The translations under genes and the position numbers were made by a program. The notes under the pieces are model-generated. The model made no database searches and had not been told where the DNA came from. It worked only from the letters and a program-made list of their open reading frames with translations. This document shows, piece by piece, positions 5,666 through 8,627 of a stretch of 8,627 nucleotides of DNA. Source of the DNA: an uncultured Megasphaera sp. Lineage in GTDB: Bacteria > Bacillota > Negativicutes > Veillonellales > Megasphaeraceae. The stretch lies in NCBI GenBank assembly GCA_900548635.1, contig URLP01000074.1:1-8627 (forward strand), written 5' to 3'. The number at the start of each line of letters is the position of its first letter. The first letter of the stretch is position 1.

Positions 5666-8329
5666 ATGAAATGGAATAAGGAACAGTTAGGCGCTTACGC
5701 ACCGAACGATATCGAAATGTCGTGGTATGATTTTTGGGAAAAGAACGGCTATTTCCATCAGGAACCGGATAAGAGCAAGAAACCGTTCAGCATCGTCATG
5801 CCGCCGCCGAACGTCACGGGTCAGCTCCACATGGGCCACGCCCTGGACAACACCCTGCAGGATATCCTCGTCCGCTTCAAGCGCATGGAAGGTTACAACG
5901 TCGCCTGGATCCCCGGCACGGACCATGCCGGCATCGCCACTCAGGTCAAAGTCGAACAGCAGCTGGCCAAAGATGAAGGCAAGAGCCGCTACGACATCGG
6001 CCGCGAAGAATTCCTGAAGCGCGTCTGGGCCTGGAAGGAACAGTACGGCAGCCGCATCGAAAAACAGGTCCGCCGCCTCGGCTCGTCCTGCGACTGGAGC
6101 CGCAAGCGCTTCACTATGGACGATACCTGCGCCCGCGCCGTCCGCGAAGTCTTCGTCACGCTCTATGAAAAAGGCCTTATCTATCAGGGCCAGCGTATCA
6201 CCAACTGGTGCCCGCACTGCCATACAGCCCTTTCGGATATCGAAGTCGACCATTCCGACGTCCAGGGCCATCTCTGGTACATCAAATACCCCGTCGTCGG
6301 TGAAGATGACTACATCATGATCGCCACGACCCGTCCGGAAACCATCATGGGCGATACGGCTGTTGCCGTCAACCCGAACGATGACCGCATGAAGAAATAC
6401 ATCGGTAAGAAAGTCGTCGTTCCTCTCGTCGACCGCGAAGTCGAAGTCATTGCCGACGATTATGTCGACATCGAATTCGGTACCGGCGCCGTTAAGATTA
6501 CGCCGGCTCATGACCCGAACGACTTTGAAATGGGCCAGCGCCATCACCTCGAATCGATCATGATCATGAACCTCGACGGCACGATGAACGCCAAAGCCGG
6601 CGCCAAATACGACGGCATGAGCCGCGAAGAATGCCGCAAAGCCGTCGTCGACGATTTGAAGGAATTGGGCCTCTTCGACCATATCGAAGAACTGACCCAC
6701 GCCGTCGGCCACTGCTCGCGCTGCAAGACGACGGTCGAACCGTTCGTCACCAAGCAGTGGTTCGTCAAGATGAAACCTCTGACGGAAGCGGCGCTGAAAG
6801 CCGTTGCTGACGGCAAGACGCAGTTCATTCCGGACCGTTTCGTCAAGACCTACAATCACTGGCTCGAAGACGTCCATGACTGGTGCATCAGCCGTCAGCT
6901 CTGGTGGGGCCATCAGATTCCGGTCTGGTACTGTGATGACTGCGGCGCCGTTTCGGCCAGCCGCGAAGACCTCACGGAATGCCCGAAATGCCACAGCAAG
7001 CACATCCACCGCGACCCGGACGTCCTCGATACGTGGTTCAGCTCGGCCCTCTGGCCCTTCTCGACCATGGGCTGGCCGGACAAGACGGCAGACATCCAGC
7101 AGTTCTTCCCGACGAGTGTCCTCGTTACGGGCTATGACATCATCTTCTTCTGGGTCGCCCGCATGATGTTCATGACCTGCGAATTCATGAAAGACATTCC
7201 TTTCCGCAAAGTCTTCATCCACGGCCTCGTCCGCGACAGCCAGGGCCGCAAGATGAGTAAATCTTTGGGCAACGGCATCGATCCCCTCGGTGTCTGCGAA
7301 CAGTACGGCGCCGACGCCCTGCGCTTCACCCTGGTTACGGGCAATACGCCGGGCAACGACATGCGCTTCTACATGGAACGCGTCGAAGCGAACCGCAACT
7401 TCGCCAACAAGATTTGGAACGCCTCCAAGTTCGTCATCATGAACCTCGCTGACTTTGATGAAAACTTCGTCCCTGAAGACAAAGACCTGACCCTGTCTGA
7501 CCGCTGGATCCTCGCATCCTTCAACGATACAGTCCGCAAAGTCACGGAAGATCTCGATAAATACGAACTCGGCGACGCGGCCGATTTGGTTTACAACTTC
7601 ATCTGGAATTCCTACTGCGACTGGTACATCGAACTGGCCAAGAAGCGCCTCTATCATGCCGAAAACGAACGGGACAAACACACAGTCCAGTACGTTTTGG
7701 TCTATGTCCTGACGCATACCCTGGAAATGCTCCATCCCTTCATGCCCTTTGTTACGGAACATCTCTGGCAGCACCTGCCCCATGAAGGCGAAAGCATCAT
7801 CGTCGCTCCCTGGCCGCAGGCTCAGGAAAAATGGGATTTCACGGCTGATGCGGCAACGATGAATACGATGATGGAAGCCATCAAGGGCATCCGCAATCTG
7901 CGTGCCGAATCGAACGTCCCCATGGGCAAGAAGGCACCGGTCATCCTTGCGCCGGCGACGGAAGAAATGGCCCAGACCCTGAAGACTTACGAAGATTACT
8001 TCCACACCCTGGCCTTTGCTGATAAAGTTACGCTCCTCGCAGCGGACGATGCCAAACCGGAAAATGCCGTCGTTGCTGTCGTCCCGGGCATCGAAGTCTA
8101 CCTGCAGCTCAAGGACCTGATCGACGTCGAAAAAGAAACGGCCCGCGTCAAGAAAGAACAGGAAAAACTCCAGAAAGAAATCGCCCGCCTCGACAAGAAA
8201 CTCTCCAATCAGGGCTTCCTCTCCAAAGCGCCGGCAGCGGTCGTCGAAAAAGAAAAAGGCAAGCTTGCCGATTATCAGGAAAAGATGGCAGCTCTCACGA
8301 AGCGCATGGAAGATTTGGCCAAACTCTAA
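5666..8329 (+). CDS. valS: Valine--tRNA ligase
   Basis: An 887-residue class I aminoacyl-tRNA synthetase that charges tRNA-Val in the cytoplasm. It shows the HIGH-type motif HMGH (55-58) after PPPNVTGQL, and a zinc-knuckle-like pair WCPHC (C182, C185) with C350/C353. The CP1 editing domain has TTRPET (221-226) and AHDPNDFEMG (281-290), which clear misacylated threonine. A second CxxC pair lies at C423/C426 and C439/C442, DWCISRQLWWGHQIPVW at 405-421, and the KMSKS signature at 529-533. The C-terminal about 70 residues are a Lys/Glu-rich coiled coil typical of ValRS. Length and motifs are complete. The ATG at 5666 has GGAGGG (5653-5658) 7 nt upstream; a TTG at 5651 is less likely because it would place that ribosome binding site inside the gene. 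It is controlled by the T-box leader immediately upstream, and folC follows after 9 nt. Confidence 0.98.
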   Translation: MKWNKEQLGAYAPNDIEMSWYDFWEKNGYFHQEPDKSKKPFSIVMPPPNVTGQLHMGHALDNTLQDILVRFKRMEGYNVAWIPGTDHAGIATQVKVEQQLAKDEGKSRYDIGREEFLKRVWAWKEQYGSRIEKQVRRLGSSCDWSRKRFTMDDTCARAVREVFVTLYEKGLIYQGQRITNWCPHCHTALSDIEVDHSDVQGHLWYIKYPVVGEDDYIMIATTRPETIMGDTAVAVNPNDDRMKKYIGKKVVVPLVDREVEVIADDYVDIEFGTGAVKITPAHDPNDFEMGQRHHLESIMIMNLDGTMNAKAGAKYDGMSREECRKAVVDDLKELGLFDHIEELTHAVGHCSRCKTTVEPFVTKQWFVKMKPLTEAALKAVADGKTQFIPDRFVKTYNHWLEDVHDWCISRQLWWGHQIPVWYCDDCGAVSASREDLTECPKCHSKHIHRDPDVLDTWFSSALWPFSTMGWPDKTADIQQFFPTSVLVTGYDIIFFWVARMMFMTCEFMKDIPFRKVFIHGLVRDSQGRKMSKSLGNGIDPLGVCEQYGADALRFTLVTGNTPGNDMRFYMERVEANRNFANKIWNASKFVIMNLADFDENFVPEDKDLTLSDRWILASFNDTVRKVTEDLDKYELGDAADLVYNFIWNSYCDWYIELAKKRLYHAENERDKHTVQYVLVYVLTHTLEMLHPFMPFVTEHLWQHLPHEGESIIVAPWPQAQEKWDFTADAATMNTMMEAIKGIRNLRAESNVPMGKKAPVILAPATEEMAQTLKTYEDYFHTLAFADKVTLLAADDAKPENAVVAVVPGIEVYLQLKDLIDVEKETARVKKEQEKLQKEIARLDKKLSNQGFLSKAPAAVVEKEKGKLADYQEKMAALTKRMEDLAKL

Positions 8330-8338
8330 GAGGCAGTT

Positions 8339-8627
8339 ATGACGTACGAAGAAGCAATCGCTTATTTAGAAGCTGCCAATGTCTTTGGCATCCAATTGGG
8401 ACTCGGGCGTATTCAGAATCTTTTGGAACGCCTGGGCAATCCCCAGAACCAATACAAGACCATCCACGTCACGGGGACGAACGGCAAGGGTTCCGTCACG
8501 GCCATGATCGCCTCGGCCCTGACGGAAGCAGGCTTCAAGACGGGCCGCTATACGTCGCCCCATCTGGAAGACTATACGGAACGGATCAACGTCAGCGGTG
8601 AAGATATTTCCCGCGATGATTTCGCAT
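8339..8627 (+). CDS. folC: Folylpolyglutamate synthase/dihydrofolate synthase (partial, N-terminus)
   Basis: The first 96 codons of a Mur-ligase-like ATP-dependent enzyme that adds glutamate to dihydropteroate and/or folates; it runs off the right edge without a stop. Visible features are an N-terminal helical segment with GLGRIQNLLERLG (21-33), the P-loop HVTGTNGKGSV (43-53), and YTSPHLEDYTERINV (71-85), the usual SPHL..ERI motif of FolC. The ATG at 8339 is 9 nt after the valS stop and is preceded by AAGAGG (8328-8333) at 5 nt spacing. valS-folC is a common pair in Firmicutes, so it is probably co-transcribed and thus also exposed to the valS T-box. Whether it is bifunctional cannot be told from this fragment. 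Confidence 0.93.
   Translation, partial: MTYEEAIAYLEAANVFGIQLGLGRIQNLLERLGNPQNQYKTIHVTGTNGKGSVTAMIASALTEAGFKTGRYTSPHLEDYTERINVSGEDISRDDFA

Noticed and set aside
5687..8005. A 772-codon open frame on the - strand opposite valS, and similar long antisense frames opposite hom, thrB/nudC and the SDR gene
   Set aside because: They mirror genes with intact motifs on the + strand. The strong use of codons ending in C removes stops from the opposite strand. The predicted proteins are low-complexity (rich in D, F, V, A, R), show no recognisable motif, and have no promoter or ribosome binding site that I could find.
1..8627. CRISPR arrays, insertion sequences, tRNA or rRNA genes, toxin-antitoxin or phage genes
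   Set aside because: None found by eye: no spaced direct repeats of the right size, no transposase or integrase motifs, and no cloverleaf outside the T-box leader. All long frames are explained by core metabolic genes.

Overview
All genes in this window lie on the + strand and are densely packed. The content suggests a Firmicute: a tRNA-responsive T-box leader controls valS, valS is followed by folC, and an ACT-domain protein of the PheB type sits directly before hom-thrB. GC content is fairly high by eye (not counted), with strong preference for codons such as GTC, ATC, GAC and ACG. This composition, together with a ChbG/HpnK-type deacetylase, would fit a Negativicutes organism such as a Megasphaera-like Veillonellales member. 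That assignment is inference and could not be checked by search.

Layout. Positions 1-71 hold the end of an unrecognised gene. A near-consensus promoter (87-115) and a short leader precede what looks like a six-gene transcription unit (168-5346): a ChbG/HpnK/YdjC-family deacetylase, a short SDR-family epimerase-like protein with a TTG start, a small ACT-domain protein with a GTG start, homoserine dehydrogenase (hom), homoserine kinase (thrB) and an NADH/NAD+ pyrophosphatase of the NudC type. Gaps are 24 nt or less, with 4-nt overlaps at two junctions. A second unit starts at a strong promoter (5364-5392). It carries a valine-specifying T-box leader and terminator (about 5399-5647), then valS (5666-8329) and the beginning of folC (8339 to the window end).

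How the genes work together. hom and thrB convert aspartate semialdehyde to O-phosphohomoserine, the route to threonine and methionine; no threonine synthase gene is present here. The ACT protein may sense an amino acid for this branch. The deacetylase and epimerase-like genes look like carbohydrate or envelope functions and may share the unit only through transcription. ValS charges tRNA-Val, and its T-box should permit expression when uncharged tRNA-Val accumulates. FolC serves folate metabolism.

This is mostly ordinary core metabolism, and I do not see a new multi-gene system. The best items for a second look are a perfect 17-bp hairpin inside the first codons of the nudC-like gene, the apparent loss of the catalytic Tyr/Lys pair in the epimerase-like protein, and a T-box whose antiterminator helix is shortened by one matched base pair.
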